From Turicibacter sanguinis (GTDB lineage Bacteria; Bacillota_I; Bacilli_A; MOL361; Turicibacteraceae): a DNA stretch of 64,000 nt. Of the stretch, positions 44,913-55,325 are shown one piece after another (position 1 is the stretch's first letter; each line of letters opens with the position of its first letter). The stretch covers positions 1,663,501 through 1,727,500 of the forward strand of contig NZ_CP053187.1 of the NCBI RefSeq assembly GCF_013046825.1. Reading direction: 5' to 3'. The translations under genes were made by a program, and so were the position numbers. The notes below the pieces were generated by a model. The model saw only the letters and a list, made by a program, of their open reading frames with translations, was not told the DNA's origin and did not search any database.

Positions 44913-44943
44913 AAATAGGCCGCTAATGATTAGCGGCCTATTT
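44913..44943. terminator. Palindromic terminator
   Basis: 15-bp perfect arms AAATAGGCCGCTAAT / ATTAGCGGCCTATTT. Confidence 0.8.
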
Positions 44944-45041
44944 AATTATTTGAGGTTCTGATTCGTTTATTAAAATTGATTACAATTTAAGAGAATCAGT
45001 CCATTTTCTTTGAGGTAAAAAAGGACTGATATTAAATGTCA

Positions 45042-45167
45042 TTAATGTTTTTGTTCTTTTTTCTTAGTTGTCACTCCAGTTCCTGGAACAGGTTCACCTG
45101 CTTCATAAACTTTACCAGGTTGTTTAACTTTTTTTTCATTATATTTATGCATTTTTCCTGACATCAT
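45042..45167 (-). CDS. Small 41-aa protein, YjzC-like
   Basis: The minus-strand ATG follows an excellent AAGGAGGTGA. The 41 residues include KVYEAGEPVPGTGVTTKKK, which resembles the PGE-x-x-P-x-x-G pattern of the small YjzC family. It is highly basic and probably unstructured apart from that turn. Function unknown. Confidence 0.6.
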   Translation of the reverse strand: MMSGKMHKYNEKKVKQPGKVYEAGEPVPGTGVTTKKKEQKH

Positions 45168-45314
45168 TTGTCACCTCCTTCATCGTTATGATTTACCAAA
45201 AAAATTAAAGTAATTCTCAATTGTGACATAAAAAAGATAATTTTTTATTGGGGAAGCGTTCGATAAAATGCTATTAAAGTTAAATGGGTGACAATCTTGA
45301 CACCTAGATTCTAC

Positions 45315-45344
45315 TTTACATTCACTGGGAATTTCTTGTATGAT
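45315..45344 (+). promoter_or_regulatory. Promoter of the riboswitch leader
   Basis: TTTACA (45315-45320) and TATGAT (45339-45344) with 18-base spacing, about 60 bases before the aptamer. Confidence 0.5.
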
Positions 45345-45402
45345 GGGAATGCGTAAAAGTTGTAGAAATCGCATGAAAAAATGTATAAATCCTAAATTTT
45401 AT

Positions 45403-45478
45403 AGGCAAATTTGGAGAAATCCAAAGACGCAAAGCTAAAGGGGCTAAGGTCAATTGAGACTATGCTAGCCAGTTGCCG
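45403..45478 (+). promoter_or_regulatory. Cyclic di-GMP-I (GEMM-I) riboswitch aptamer
   Basis: The conserved GEMM-I elements appear in order: the P1 strand GGCAA (45404-45408), GACGCAAAGC, then GGGGCTAAGG, then GCTAGCCAG and the closing TTGCC (45473-45477). A Rho-independent terminator (45571-45596) lies downstream and the M60 protease gene follows. The arrangement points to transcription-termination control by c-di-GMP; whether ligand turns the gene on or off needs the alternative pairing to be worked out. Confidence 0.9.
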
Positions 45479-45570
45479 AAGAAAATCTATTCTTTGTTCG
45501 TCATAAATTGATTAAAACTAACATGATGTTGATTAGTTATGAACTTTTTGTGGTGCTTAAATTAGATGGT

Positions 45571-45596
45571 AACTACCCTTTAGGGTAGTTTTTTGT
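45571..45596 (+). terminator. Expression-platform terminator of the c-di-GMP riboswitch
   Basis: Stem AACTACCC / GGGTAGTT with loop TTTA, followed by T. It lies between the aptamer and the start codon at 45693. Confidence 0.88.
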
Positions 45597-45692
45597 TTTC
45601 TTAGGCAGGAATAGTTTTCTTAGTCAGATAAGAGGCGAATATTCCATTGTTTTATTGAATAATCCTTAAAAATTTTCCAAGGGGGACGAAGT

Positions 45693-48600
45693 ATGAAAAA
45701 ACAACTATCAGCTATTTTAGCAGTATCATTGATAGCATCTAACTTTTCACCAATGATCGACATTTATGCTAGTGAATTAGCAAAAGAAACGGTAGTCGAT
45801 TTAAATGAATCAAAAAGTATGCAAAGTGTTACAGCAACAATTACGCCATTTACCTTAACAAATTATCGTAACTTTGAATCGTATAATGAACAATTTAAAA
45901 TAGCAACAAGTCAAATTAAATCGATTACGAATAACGGGGGACAGTATTCATCAAGTTCAATTGATAAAGCAATTGATGGAAATTTATCAACTCATTGGGA
46001 AACCGGAAAGCAGAATAATTCTTCCTTTAAAAATGAAGTTGTCTTTGAATTTGAAGAAGTTGAATCCATTAATCGTTTAATCTATGCGACTCGACAAGAT
46101 TCAGCAAAAGGTAAAGGATTTCCAACTGAATTCGAAATTTATGGTTCTTTAAGTGGAAGCGATGAAGATTATCAATTATTAGTAACGGGAGAACATAAAA
46201 CAACAGGAGATCTTTTAGAATTTAAATTTCCAACGATGACAGTAAAAAAAATTAAATTTGTTTTTAAAGAAGCTAATCAAAATTGGGCGAGTGCTTCAGA
46301 ATTTTGGTTCTATAAAGAAGATGCTATTCTTGAACAAATGAATGAAATGTTTACGAATGAATCAAAAAATGAATTAAGTTCCCATGTTGATACACTTGAA
46401 AAATTAAATGAATTCGAAGCCACAGTGATGAATCATCCTTTATACGATGAGTATAAAGAAGATTTTAATAATGCACGAGTTTTACTTGAGAGTATGGAAG
46501 TTGTTTATATGAATGCGATTGTATCTAAATTCACTTCATTAGCGGATGAACGATTAGAGGCATATGACGAGTTATATAAAATTCCTTCTGAAAAAATTAC
46601 AAGTATTACAACAAATGGTGGGCAATACGCATCGAATGATATTACTAAAGCAATTGATGGTAACTTCAATACTAACTGGCATTCAGGAAAACAAAATACA
46701 TCAACTCATACAAATGAAGTGATTGTGACCTTGGATGAATTAACAACAGTTAACCGAATCATGTATACCAATAATCGTTCACGCGGTTTTGCTCAAGAAT
46801 TTGAAATTTATATTTCAAAAACTAGCCAGGGAGAAACGTTTGAAAAGGTAACCAGTGGACAAATGTCAATTGATACGAATCATACGATGGAAATATTATT
46901 TAATCCAACAGAAGCACGTCGAATTAAATTTGTGTTTACTAAGGGATATGAAGATTGGGCAGTTGCCTCTGAGTTTGGAATTTATAAACAAGATAGCTTA
47001 TCAGAAATGATGAATCGATTATTCGTTGATCCTTCAATGAGTGAAATCACTCCTGAATTTGGAACTCTTGGTGCACTTAATTCCTTGATCGAATTATCAA
47101 AAAATCATCCATTTGCGGACGAATATCTTGAAAAATTAAATTTAGCAAAAGAATTAATAGAATTTGGTGTTATTCAATCCGGAACATCAAACGTGTCAAA
47201 GTTTACACCTTTCTATACGGATTATATCAATCAGTATGATGAGCAATTTCGTGTAAACATTTCTAATATTAGTAATAATGGTGGAAGTTATGGTGGAGCA
47301 GCAATAAATTATGCGATTGATGAAGATGTAACAACTCACTGGGAGACAGGAACCCCTAATAGTGAAACATTTAAGAATGAAGTCGTATTAACTTTAGATA
47401 AAGCAACCGAAATCGATCGTTTAACCTATAAGGCGAGAACAATTAATAAAGGATTTCCAACCAAGTTTAGTATTTATATTTCACCGGTCGGATCAGGGGA
47501 TAATTTCCAAAAAGTTTCAGAAGGTGGTTATACTGTTACAAATGATATGTTAGAAATCAAGTTTGATTCGACCAAAGCAAAACGTATTAAATTTGTCTTT
47601 GAAGAGGCTTATCAAGATAGACCATCTATTGGAGATATTCGCGTTTACAAAGAAGATACTGTCTTAAATCAAATGAAAAACTTATTTACGGATGGATTAA
47701 TGGATACCGTATCTGAAGCGTATAATACGATTGAAAAATTAGCAGTGTTAGAAGCAGAGGTTGAAGGACATCCGTTAGCAACTGTTTACTTAGAAGAGAT
47801 TCAAATTGCAAAAGATATTTTGAACGGGGAGTTACAAACTATTAAAACAGTTGTTGCCGAACAGCATGGGGATCGTAATGCTCACGCCAGTCAAAATTTA
47901 AAATTTGGATTCGGGGATAACTTCCAATCAACAGGAATTGTTGCTTTAGCAGGTAAAGAAATTACAGTTTATGTGGATGCAGAGCCTGGACAACCGCTAC
48001 CACAATTAGTTTTTTCACAGCAAGAAGGAAGTTTTGCAAATTGGGGAAGAACAGTTAGCTTACATATTGGGAAAAATGTTATTACAGTACCGACAGTTTC
48101 ACAAAATGATGGATGGTATAATCATAGTGTGACCCCTGGTGGTGCCGTTTATATTTTAAATCCATATACAGAGGAACAACAATCTAAAGCTCCTATTATC
48201 CGATTCGCTGAGGGGGTTGAAAAATTCCCAATGATGGATGCTAATACAAATGAACAAGAATTTTTAGACTTACTAAAAGATTATAAAACTCGTCTAGATG
48301 CAGATAAGGCCGCTAATCCAGATGTAATGGATCGTCAAATGATTGATGTCGTTGAAGTTGTTTCTGATCACCTAGTATTCACTGGGACAGCAACGGGGGC
48401 TTATACAGCGTATATCGAGCAAGAATTTGGCCCAATGAATACCGTTAATATGTACAATGATCATATGGACATGGTATTTGATTACTTAGGGTTAGACGGA
48501 AGTAGCCTGCAACATGATGTGAAGTATACACGTGAAAATATCCGTTTAGCACAACCATTTGGATATATGTATGCAGCAGGAAATCATATCGGTGTTCAAA

Positions 48601-51600
48601 GCGATGTGATGGTTTCAATGCTAACGAGCATTGGTGGATGGGGTGTTGACCATGAAATGGGGCACCGTTTAGATATTGGCGTTCGAACAATTGGAGAAGT
48701 GACGAATAACATGATTCCTCAGTTCTCATCATATTATTACAATAAACCAAATAAACGAATTCCATTTGAAAGCCACGTTTATAAAAATGTAATTGCAACA
48801 GATAATAACGCCTATTATGCAGGTGGATATTTTGAACAATTAGCAGTATTTTGGCAACTTGAAATGATCTATCCAGGTTATTGGGGGAAATTAAATAGCC
48901 TGTATCGTGAAAATAATGTCGTGTTAGATTCGAGTAATACAGCTAATGATAAATTAAATCAATTAGCTAAATATTCTAGTATTGCTTTAGAGTTGGACTT
49001 AACGGAACATTTTGAACGCCATGGATTCTTCGTGTCAGATGAAACAAAAGAATTCACTAGACAATATGAAAAACCAAATGTGAAGACTTGGTACGCTAAT
49101 TACGATTACATCGAATACGAGGGAACGGGATTTGATGATAATGTCACCACAGCACTCAATCTATCGACATTATCAGATCAAATTAAACTCACATTCCATG
49201 TTAATCAAAGTGCCTCAAATGATGTCATGGGATATGAAATCTTTAAAAATGGCGAATTAATCGGATTTACCTCAACTAATAGCTTTATTGATACCGAGGC
49301 CGTTATTGGCGAACAAGTTGAGTATACGGTTGTTGCTTATGATAAAACATTACACACAGCAACCCCTGTTAGCATTCAATCGCTATCACCATCGCTTCAT
49401 GTACAGCAAGAGACATATACCATTAAACTTCACGAATCATTCAATCCAATGGACTTAGTGAAGGCAACAAACTATCTTGGAGAGGATATGACGGATTCAA
49501 TTGTTGTCAGTGGAGCCGTTAATACGGAAGAAAAAGGAACTTACTCAGTTGAGTATACAGTCGAAGATCACGGAGTAACTGCAACTAAAACGATTCTTGT
49601 AACCGTTGTAAGTGACTATGATTACTTATCAGATTTACAGTGGTCAGACTCTAAGTTAGGTTATGGAACAATTCGTAAAACAGATATTAAAGGTCGTGTG
49701 AATGGAGACATTAAAAACTTTGAAAATGGACTTCGAATTCATGCAACATCTAGTGTTACCTATGATTTATCAGACTTAGACTATGACTATTTTGAAGCCT
49801 TAGTCGGTGTGGATATGACCATCGTTGAACAAACCAATTCAAGTATTAAATTTGTGATTAAAGCCGATGGAGAAGTTGTAGCGACAACGAATACATTACG
49901 TCATGCTGATAATATGGTGGCGATTAAAGTTCCAGTTCAGGGTGTAAATGAATTAGTAATTGAAGTCAATGATGCCGGAAATGGAAATACAAGTGATCAT
50001 GGGGTGATTGCTCATCCTATTTTAACAACAAACAATGCTAAACCAAGCTTAACGGTGATGGATCAAACCTATTACTTAGGAGAAGCGGTTGATTTTAGGG
50101 CAGGATTAAATGCCACTGACGCAGAAGATGGAGATTTAACAGAGGAAATTGAAATCATTTCAAATAACTTTGAAGAAAATAAAGTGGGACGCTTTGAAGT
50201 GACTTACCGAGTTAGTGACAGCGATGGTAATAAGGTGGAAAAAACGGCTTATGTTGTTGTGTATGAAGATTTTACAGTAATAAAATCAAAATACGGTCAA
50301 TTTAGTCAATTAGCAGCGTATAACGAAATGTTTAAAATTCCAGTCGCATCAGTTTCTAATAATGCCGGACATTATGGAAGTAGTGTGATTGCAAATGCAA
50401 TAACATCAGATTTAAATGCGCATTGGGAAACAAATTCACCAAACAGTCCAACCTTTAAAAATGAAGTCGTGTTCGATTTAGGAACAAATTCGGATGTCGC
50501 AACGATGACGTATGCGGGGCGTCGTGGTGGAAAAGGATTTGCAACAAAATTTGAAGTTTATGTTTCAAGTGAAGCAACAGGAAATGACTTTATCTATGCC
50601 GGAGCAGGAACCTATACAGGAAATACTAATGATGTCATTCAATTCACTTTAAATCGTCAAGACGTTCGTCGTGTCAAATTTGTCTTCGTTGAAGCGAATC
50701 AAGGGTGGGCATCAATAGGAAATGTTTCATTCTATAAACAAGATGAGATTGCGAAAAAACTTCAAACTCAATTATTTACAGATGAAACACAAACAGAAGT
50801 GGCTGAAGCTTATAATACGTTTGAAAAGCTAAATGCTTTCAAAGAAGAAATTCAAGCAAGTTATCCAGCCTATGAACTATTTGAAGCCTACTTTGTCAAA
50901 GCAGAACAAGTGTTACAAGCGAAACTTCCTGTTTTAACTGTTGAAAAAGATATAGCGGTTAAAGTTGGGGAAACATTAGAAAATATAGCAGGTATTTATC
51001 AAGCCATCGATCAAGAAGATGGTGATATAACACCGTCTGTCATCGTGAGTGGATTAGAAGGCATCAACTTTAATCAACCAGGAGTGTATAGCATTCATTA
51101 TAAAGTTGCAGACTCTGATGGTAATACAGTTGAAAAAACGCGCCATATTTCGGTTGTCAACTTAGAAGACTTCGACTACTTAACAGATTATGATTGGACT
51201 TCAGCTAAACAAAGCTATGGAAGTACAAAAAAAGATCAATCGGCAAGCTCAAATACATTACGCTTAACAAACGAAGATGGAACGGTTGCAACTTACGAAC
51301 GAGGAATTGGAGCCCACTCAACGGCAACAATTATGTATGACTTAAGTGACAAAAACTACGATATTTTCTCAGCATATGTCGGGGTAGATCGTGCCATGCA
51401 TGGAAGTGTTGGAAGTGTACAATTTGAAGTCTTTGTTGATAATGAATTAGCCTTTGATAGTGGGGTCATGAATTCACGTGATGCTAAAAAATATGTTGAA
51501 GTTAGCATCGCTGGAGCAAAACAACTTAAACTAGTCGTTAAAGATGGTGGAAATGGTGATGGATCAGATCACGCCACTTGGGGAGATACAAAACTACATT

Positions 51601-52562
51601 TTGCCAACAGTGAAAGTGTGGGAATTGATCGAACACAACTCGATGATTTACTAACAAGCATCAGTGAGTTAAATGCAAACCATTATACAGAAGCATCTTG
51701 GAGTGAATTAATCTCGGTTGTCACAAGGGTTAATGAACAATTAGCAGCGGGTTATACGCAAGAAATTATCAATGAATTAACAACTCAATTGGCACAAGCT
51801 TTAGAACAATTAATTGTGGCAACAAATTACGAATTATTAATTGAATTAGTAGAGCAGGCGAACCTGATTGATTTAGAAGGTTATACAGAAGAAAGTATTG
51901 CCCTTTTACAAACCACTATTAATCAAGCAATGGAGATGCTTAAGGCGAATGATAGTCAACAAGCAGACGTCAATCAAATGATTGAAAAACTGCAATCCGC
52001 AATAAATGGATTAGAAGAAATAATCGATTTAACTCAAGTTATTGAGTTTGAAGATTCAATTTTAAAATCAGCTATCATTAGCCAATTAAATTTAGCAACA
52101 ACAGAGATTACACTAGGGGATTTATTAAAATTAACTGAATTAAATGTGAGCTCTTCTCGTATTTCTAGCCTAAAAGGATTAGAGTATGCGAACAATCTAG
52201 AGACATTAGATATTTCATATAATGAAATTAAAGATTTGTCTCCATTATCTTCATTAACAAAATTGGTAAATGTTAAAATAGAATACCAAATCATCGAGGG
52301 TGGAATGTTAACCCCGCAAGATGGAAAAATTCAATTTAAATTCGATGTGATTAATCGAAAAGGTGAAAACCTATTGCCAATTTTATCTTTAAGAAATAAT
52401 CGAACCTTCGAGGAGACGACACTTGAAACGATGATTGATGAGAATGGATTTATTACCATTGATGTTAACACATTAGACTCTGGTGTTTATACACTTTATG
52501 TTGGCTTCATTGATCACTTTGATGATTTACAACTTCAAGTTCTTTATATGTTCGAAAAGTAA
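45693..52562 (+). CDS. Secreted multidomain M60-like (mucin-type) metallopeptidase
   Basis: This 2289-residue secreted protein starts with a signal peptide (residues 1-26). Three F5/8 type C (discoidin) modules lie at about 60-215, 290-430 and 500-650, each with NNGG and AIDG motifs. The M60 peptidase (about 720-1130) carries HEMGHRLDIG, with zinc ligands H987 and H991 and the glutamate E988. Then come an Fn3/Ig-like part, an NPCBM-like module (about 1310-1450), Ig-like repeats, a fourth discoidin (about 1540-1690), a second NPCBM-like module (about 1830-1970), FIVAR-like helices and a short leucine-rich repeat end. M60 enzymes cleave O-glycosylated mucins. No LPXTG anchor is visible. A c-di-GMP riboswitch controls it. 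Confidence 0.9.
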   Translation: MKKQLSAILAVSLIASNFSPMIDIYASELAKETVVDLNESKSMQSVTATITPFTLTNYRNFESYNEQFKIATSQIKSITNNGGQYSSSSIDKAIDGNLSTHWETGKQNNSSFKNEVVFEFEEVESINRLIYATRQDSAKGKGFPTEFEIYGSLSGSDEDYQLLVTGEHKTTGDLLEFKFPTMTVKKIKFVFKEANQNWASASEFWFYKEDAILEQMNEMFTNESKNELSSHVDTLEKLNEFEATVMNHPLYDEYKEDFNNARVLLESMEVVYMNAIVSKFTSLADERLEAYDELYKIPSEKITSITTNGGQYASNDITKAIDGNFNTNWHSGKQNTSTHTNEVIVTLDELTTVNRIMYTNNRSRGFAQEFEIYISKTSQGETFEKVTSGQMSIDTNHTMEILFNPTEARRIKFVFTKGYEDWAVASEFGIYKQDSLSEMMNRLFVDPSMSEITPEFGTLGALNSLIELSKNHPFADEYLEKLNLAKELIEFGVIQSGTSNVSKFTPFYTDYINQYDEQFRVNISNISNNGGSYGGAAINYAIDEDVTTHWETGTPNSETFKNEVVLTLDKATEIDRLTYKARTINKGFPTKFSIYISPVGSGDNFQKVSEGGYTVTNDMLEIKFDSTKAKRIKFVFEEAYQDRPSIGDIRVYKEDTVLNQMKNLFTDGLMDTVSEAYNTIEKLAVLEAEVEGHPLATVYLEEIQIAKDILNGELQTIKTVVAEQHGDRNAHASQNLKFGFGDNFQSTGIVALAGKEITVYVDAEPGQPLPQLVFSQQEGSFANWGRTVSLHIGKNVITVPTVSQNDGWYNHSVTPGGAVYILNPYTEEQQSKAPIIRFAEGVEKFPMMDANTNEQEFLDLLKDYKTRLDADKAANPDVMDRQMIDVVEVVSDHLVFTGTATGAYTAYIEQEFGPMNTVNMYNDHMDMVFDYLGLDGSSLQHDVKYTRENIRLAQPFGYMYAAGNHIGVQSDVMVSMLTSIGGWGVDHEMGHRLDIGVRTIGEVTNNMIPQFSSYYYNKPNKRIPFESHVYKNVIATDNNAYYAGGYFEQLAVFWQLEMIYPGYWGKLNSLYRENNVVLDSSNTANDKLNQLAKYSSIALELDLTEHFERHGFFVSDETKEFTRQYEKPNVKTWYANYDYIEYEGTGFDDNVTTALNLSTLSDQIKLTFHVNQSASNDVMGYEIFKNGELIGFTSTNSFIDTEAVIGEQVEYTVVAYDKTLHTATPVSIQSLSPSLHVQQETYTIKLHESFNPMDLVKATNYLGEDMTDSIVVSGAVNTEEKGTYSVEYTVEDHGVTATKTILVTVVSDYDYLSDLQWSDSKLGYGTIRKTDIKGRVNGDIKNFENGLRIHATSSVTYDLSDLDYDYFEALVGVDMTIVEQTNSSIKFVIKADGEVVATTNTLRHADNMVAIKVPVQGVNELVIEVNDAGNGNTSDHGVIAHPILTTNNAKPSLTVMDQTYYLGEAVDFRAGLNATDAEDGDLTEEIEIISNNFEENKVGRFEVTYRVSDSDGNKVEKTAYVVVYEDFTVIKSKYGQFSQLAAYNEMFKIPVASVSNNAGHYGSSVIANAITSDLNAHWETNSPNSPTFKNEVVFDLGTNSDVATMTYAGRRGGKGFATKFEVYVSSEATGNDFIYAGAGTYTGNTNDVIQFTLNRQDVRRVKFVFVEANQGWASIGNVSFYKQDEIAKKLQTQLFTDETQTEVAEAYNTFEKLNAFKEEIQASYPAYELFEAYFVKAEQVLQAKLPVLTVEKDIAVKVGETLENIAGIYQAIDQEDGDITPSVIVSGLEGINFNQPGVYSIHYKVADSDGNTVEKTRHISVVNLEDFDYLTDYDWTSAKQSYGSTKKDQSASSNTLRLTNEDGTVATYERGIGAHSTATIMYDLSDKNYDIFSAYVGVDRAMHGSVGSVQFEVFVDNELAFDSGVMNSRDAKKYVEVSIAGAKQLKLVVKDGGNGDGSDHATWGDTKLHFANSESVGIDRTQLDDLLTSISELNANHYTEASWSELISVVTRVNEQLAAGYTQEIINELTTQLAQALEQLIVATNYELLIELVEQANLIDLEGYTEESIALLQTTINQAMEMLKANDSQQADVNQMIEKLQSAINGLEEIIDLTQVIEFEDSILKSAIISQLNLATTEITLGDLLKLTELNVSSSRISSLKGLEYANNLETLDISYNEIKDLSPLSSLTKLVNVKIEYQIIEGGMLTPQDGKIQFKFDVINRKGENLLPILSLRNNRTFEETTLETMIDENGFITIDVNTLDSGVYTLYVGFIDHFDDLQLQVLYMFEK

Positions 52563-52574
52563 AATCTAACAAAT

Positions 52575-52611
52575 AACAAAAAAGAATCCAACTATTGGAT
52601 TCTTTTTTGTT
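52575..52611 (+). terminator. Terminator after the M60 gene
   Basis: Perfect 17-bp arms AACAAAAAAGAATCCAA / TTGGATTCTTTTTTGTT. Confidence 0.88.
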
Positions 52612-52717
52612 ATCACTAAAGTAAATTGGATGAAATAAAAAGACAATTTAGATTTTATTTATCTTCGATTAAATGGTAAAATTGGTTTAATATTTTACGT
52701 TAGAAAAGAGGAATCAC

Positions 52718-53866
52718 ATGTTTGCACATCTAAAAAACAATAAAAAACTCCTATACAGCATCATGGCCTTTACCGTTGGATTAGCTTTGATTCTTGCCTT
52801 CAATCTCATTCAAAATCTTCAATTGATCATCGCAGCTATCAAAGAATTCATGGCTGTCATCACCCCTGTTATCATTGCATTTGCGATTGCCTACATTTTA
52901 TGGAAACCAACCGTATTCGTCGAAAAAAATCTCCAAAAAATGACTAAAAAACTTATGAAAAGGGACCTTTCATCAGGTGCTTCACGAGGAATCAGTCTTT
53001 TAATTGTTGTCTCTCTCGTTGTAATGCTAATTTTATTATTATTTAATACGATTATTCCGCCTATTATCACCAACCTAAAACTACTAGTCGACTCAATTCC
53101 AGCTCTGCATCAGACCTTCAACAAATATATAGATGACATTAGTCCATATATTCAATCTTTTATAACAGAAGAACAAATTAATGAAATCACACGTGCCATT
53201 ACCAACTTATTAAGCTATATCGCAACCCAAATCCTTCAATTTGGAACCGGCATGATTACAAATATGACAGGATTTATTATTAGTGTCTTAACAACCATTA
53301 TCCTATCCATTTACTTCCTTAAAGATAAAGAAACACTAACAAGATCAGTCTACAAAGCCGGACAAACCTTACTCACACCAAATGGACTCAAAAGAAGCCA
53401 ACAATTCCTAAAAGATTTAGATGCCGTCTTTGGTGGCTTCTTAATTGCCCAGCTTATTGCTGCCATTTTGGCAGGGATCTTCTCATCCCTTATTTTAATT
53501 GCCATCGGTCATCCCTTTGCACTACTCGTTGGACTCGTTACCGGTGTTGCTAACGTTATTCCCTATGTTGGACCAATACTTGGTGCCGTACTAGGAGGTC
53601 TTCTTGGGCTCTTCTCAAGCCTTAAGATGGCCATATTATCTCTCGTCTTACTAACTATCTACCAACAACTTGATGCCAACGTCATCCAACCTAAACTTCT
53701 AAGCAATAGCGTTGGACTCAACCCAGTCTGGGTTCTTATCGCCATCTTAATAGGTGGACACTATCTTGGAATGCTTGGAATGATCGTTTCGATTCCATCA
53801 GCCGCCCTTTTTCAAATTTATATGACACGTCGCTATAACCGCCTAAAAGCGGCCAATCGAATCTAA
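52718..53866 (+). CDS. AI-2E family transporter
   Basis: A 382-residue membrane protein of the AI-2 exporter (YdiK/TqsA/PerM) family. Two hydrophobic segments lie near the N-terminus, with a large soluble part containing the family motif NVIPYVGPILGAVLGG near residue 286, then LDANVIQPKLLSNSVGLNP near 325, and a final hydrophobic segment. Some family members export AI-2 and others are sodium-proton antiporters, so the substrate is uncertain. ATG follows AAAGAGG. It is a single-gene unit. Confidence 0.9.
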   Translation: MFAHLKNNKKLLYSIMAFTVGLALILAFNLIQNLQLIIAAIKEFMAVITPVIIAFAIAYILWKPTVFVEKNLQKMTKKLMKRDLSSGASRGISLLIVVSLVVMLILLLFNTIIPPIITNLKLLVDSIPALHQTFNKYIDDISPYIQSFITEEQINEITRAITNLLSYIATQILQFGTGMITNMTGFIISVLTTIILSIYFLKDKETLTRSVYKAGQTLLTPNGLKRSQQFLKDLDAVFGGFLIAQLIAAILAGIFSSLILIAIGHPFALLVGLVTGVANVIPYVGPILGAVLGGLLGLFSSLKMAILSLVLLTIYQQLDANVIQPKLLSNSVGLNPVWVLIAILIGGHYLGMLGMIVSIPSAALFQIYMTRRYNRLKAANRI

Positions 53867-53874
53867 AAAAAGAG

Positions 53875-53904
53875 GATGTATCCCTAATGGATACATCTTT
53901 TTTA
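53875..53904 (+). terminator. Terminator
   Basis: Stem GATGTATCC / GGATACATC followed by seven T. Confidence 0.85.
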
Positions 53905-53993
53905 TTAAATTGATAAAAACAAGCATCTTCCAACTAAAAAAACAAATACTTTACAAAAATCGATAAATACTAAGCATTAGGAGGTGAAGTATC

Positions 53994-55013
53994 TTGTTTA
54001 TTCCAAAAAAAGTTTACATCGAAAAAGAAGCATTAGACTATAAACTAGGAAAAGAATTGCAAAGACAGTTCTTAGAACATGGAGTTCCAGTTGAAATATT
54101 AGAAAATAATCGGGTCAATTTTTTAAGGGGGAAAACTCCACAAGAAAAATACGAAACCGGAAAACGAGTTCTCGTCGTTGGTGTCAGACGAACACTCGAA
54201 TTCCAATCATGTAAACCATCTGCTCACTATCAACTTCCACTCGTTACCGGATGCATTGGAAAATGTGAGTACTGCTATTTAAATACTAATCTAAAAGATA
54301 AGCCATTTACTCGTATTTATGTCAATGAAGAAGATATTCTCAAAAAAGCTAAACGCTATATCCAAACTGGGAAGTTTAACCCAACTATTTTTGAAGGATC
54401 TGCAACCTCAGACCCTGTTCCAGTCGAACCTTATACCCATGCTTTAGAAAGAGCCATCGAATTCTTTGCCAAAGAACCAAATGCCAGATTCCGATTCGTC
54501 ACCAAATTTACCGACATCGATAACTTGCTCTTCCTAAAACATAATGGCCACACCGAAATGAGATTCTCAATTAACACGGATACGGTAATCGAAAGCTTTG
54601 AACACTCTACACCGCGTGCAAAACAAAGAATTGAAGCTGCTAGAAAAGCCATTAAAGCCGGATATCCAGTCGGTTTCTTAATCGCACCCGTTTTTATCTA
54701 TCCGCACTGGAAAGAAGACTACTTAATGCTCATCAAGATGCTAAAAGACTATCTCCCAAAAGAAGAACTAAAAACCCCCATCACTTTTGAAATCATCTCC
54801 CATCGCTACACCCCAACAGCCAAAAACCACATCATGCAAATTTTTGAAGAAACGAAACTACCAATGGATGATGAAAAAAGAACCTATAAATACGGACAAT
54901 TTGGATATGGAAAATACGTCTATTCAAAAGAAACCATGGCTGAAATCAAAGAACTCTTCGAATTCGGACTTAGCCATCTAGAAATTCCTTACGAAATCAA
55001 ATACATCATTTAA
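53994..55013 (+). CDS. splB: Spore photoproduct lyase
   Basis: This radical-SAM enzyme repairs the spore photoproduct (a thymine dimer) during germination. The iron-sulfur motif is CIGKCEYC, with cysteines at 87, 91 and 94 (C-X3-C-X2-C), preceded by the SplB-specific SAHYQLPLVTG. The 339 residues are of normal length. Translation starts at TTG 53994 with AGGAGGTGA at the right distance. It shows that the host makes endospores. Confidence 0.95.
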   Translation: MFIPKKVYIEKEALDYKLGKELQRQFLEHGVPVEILENNRVNFLRGKTPQEKYETGKRVLVVGVRRTLEFQSCKPSAHYQLPLVTGCIGKCEYCYLNTNLKDKPFTRIYVNEEDILKKAKRYIQTGKFNPTIFEGSATSDPVPVEPYTHALERAIEFFAKEPNARFRFVTKFTDIDNLLFLKHNGHTEMRFSINTDTVIESFEHSTPRAKQRIEAARKAIKAGYPVGFLIAPVFIYPHWKEDYLMLIKMLKDYLPKEELKTPITFEIISHRYTPTAKNHIMQIFEETKLPMDDEKRTYKYGQFGYGKYVYSKETMAEIKELFEFGLSHLEIPYEIKYII

Positions 55014-55017
55014 CAAT

Positions 55018-55050
55018 AAAAGAGACTATCTCGCTTGAGTAGTCTCTTTT
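55018..55050. terminator. Bidirectional terminator
   Basis: 11-bp stem AAAAGAGACTA / TAGTCTCTTTT between splB and the convergent 55-aa gene. Confidence 0.82.
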
Positions 55051-55216
55051 ACTTATTTACTTTACCTTGAATGAAATTCATCTTGAACGCTTCATCTACA
55101 TAATCACTTGACTTGTGATGAGTCGCTTCCTTCGTCACGCCGACCCATTTCATATATGCCCATTGAACGAGTAGGAGAGGGATTGCAACCATTGAAATCG
55201 CCAGAAGAAAATACAT
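55049..55216 (-). CDS. Small membrane protein, 55 aa
   Basis: The minus-strand ATG follows AAGGAGGAA. Residues 1-20 (MYFLLAISMVAIPLLLVQWA) form one membrane helix, and the rest is a short soluble tail ending FIQGKVNK. It ends at the terminator shared with splB. It was found by reading the gap on the minus strand. Function unknown. Confidence 0.6.
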   Translation of the reverse strand: MYFLLAISMVAIPLLLVQWAYMKWVGVTKEATHHKSSDYVDEAFKMNFIQGKVNK

Positions 55217-55295
55217 AGAAATTCCTCCTTCATCATTTGGCTTAAAGATATTATAGTATGATTATCTTCCAGCGTATATTCAAAAGATTCGACAA

Positions 55296-55322
55296 AAAAA
55301 GCGATCTCATAAGAGACCGCCA
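55296..55322 (-). terminator. Terminator of the LCP gene
   Basis: On the minus strand GCGGTCTC-TTAT-GAGATCGC (one mismatch) is followed by seven T. Confidence 0.75.
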
Positions 55323-55325
55323 CTT

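Noticed and set aside
48445-48798. 117-codon minus-strand ORF inside the M60 peptidase gene
   Set aside because: Overlaps the catalytic domain in antisense; no start signal and no domain.
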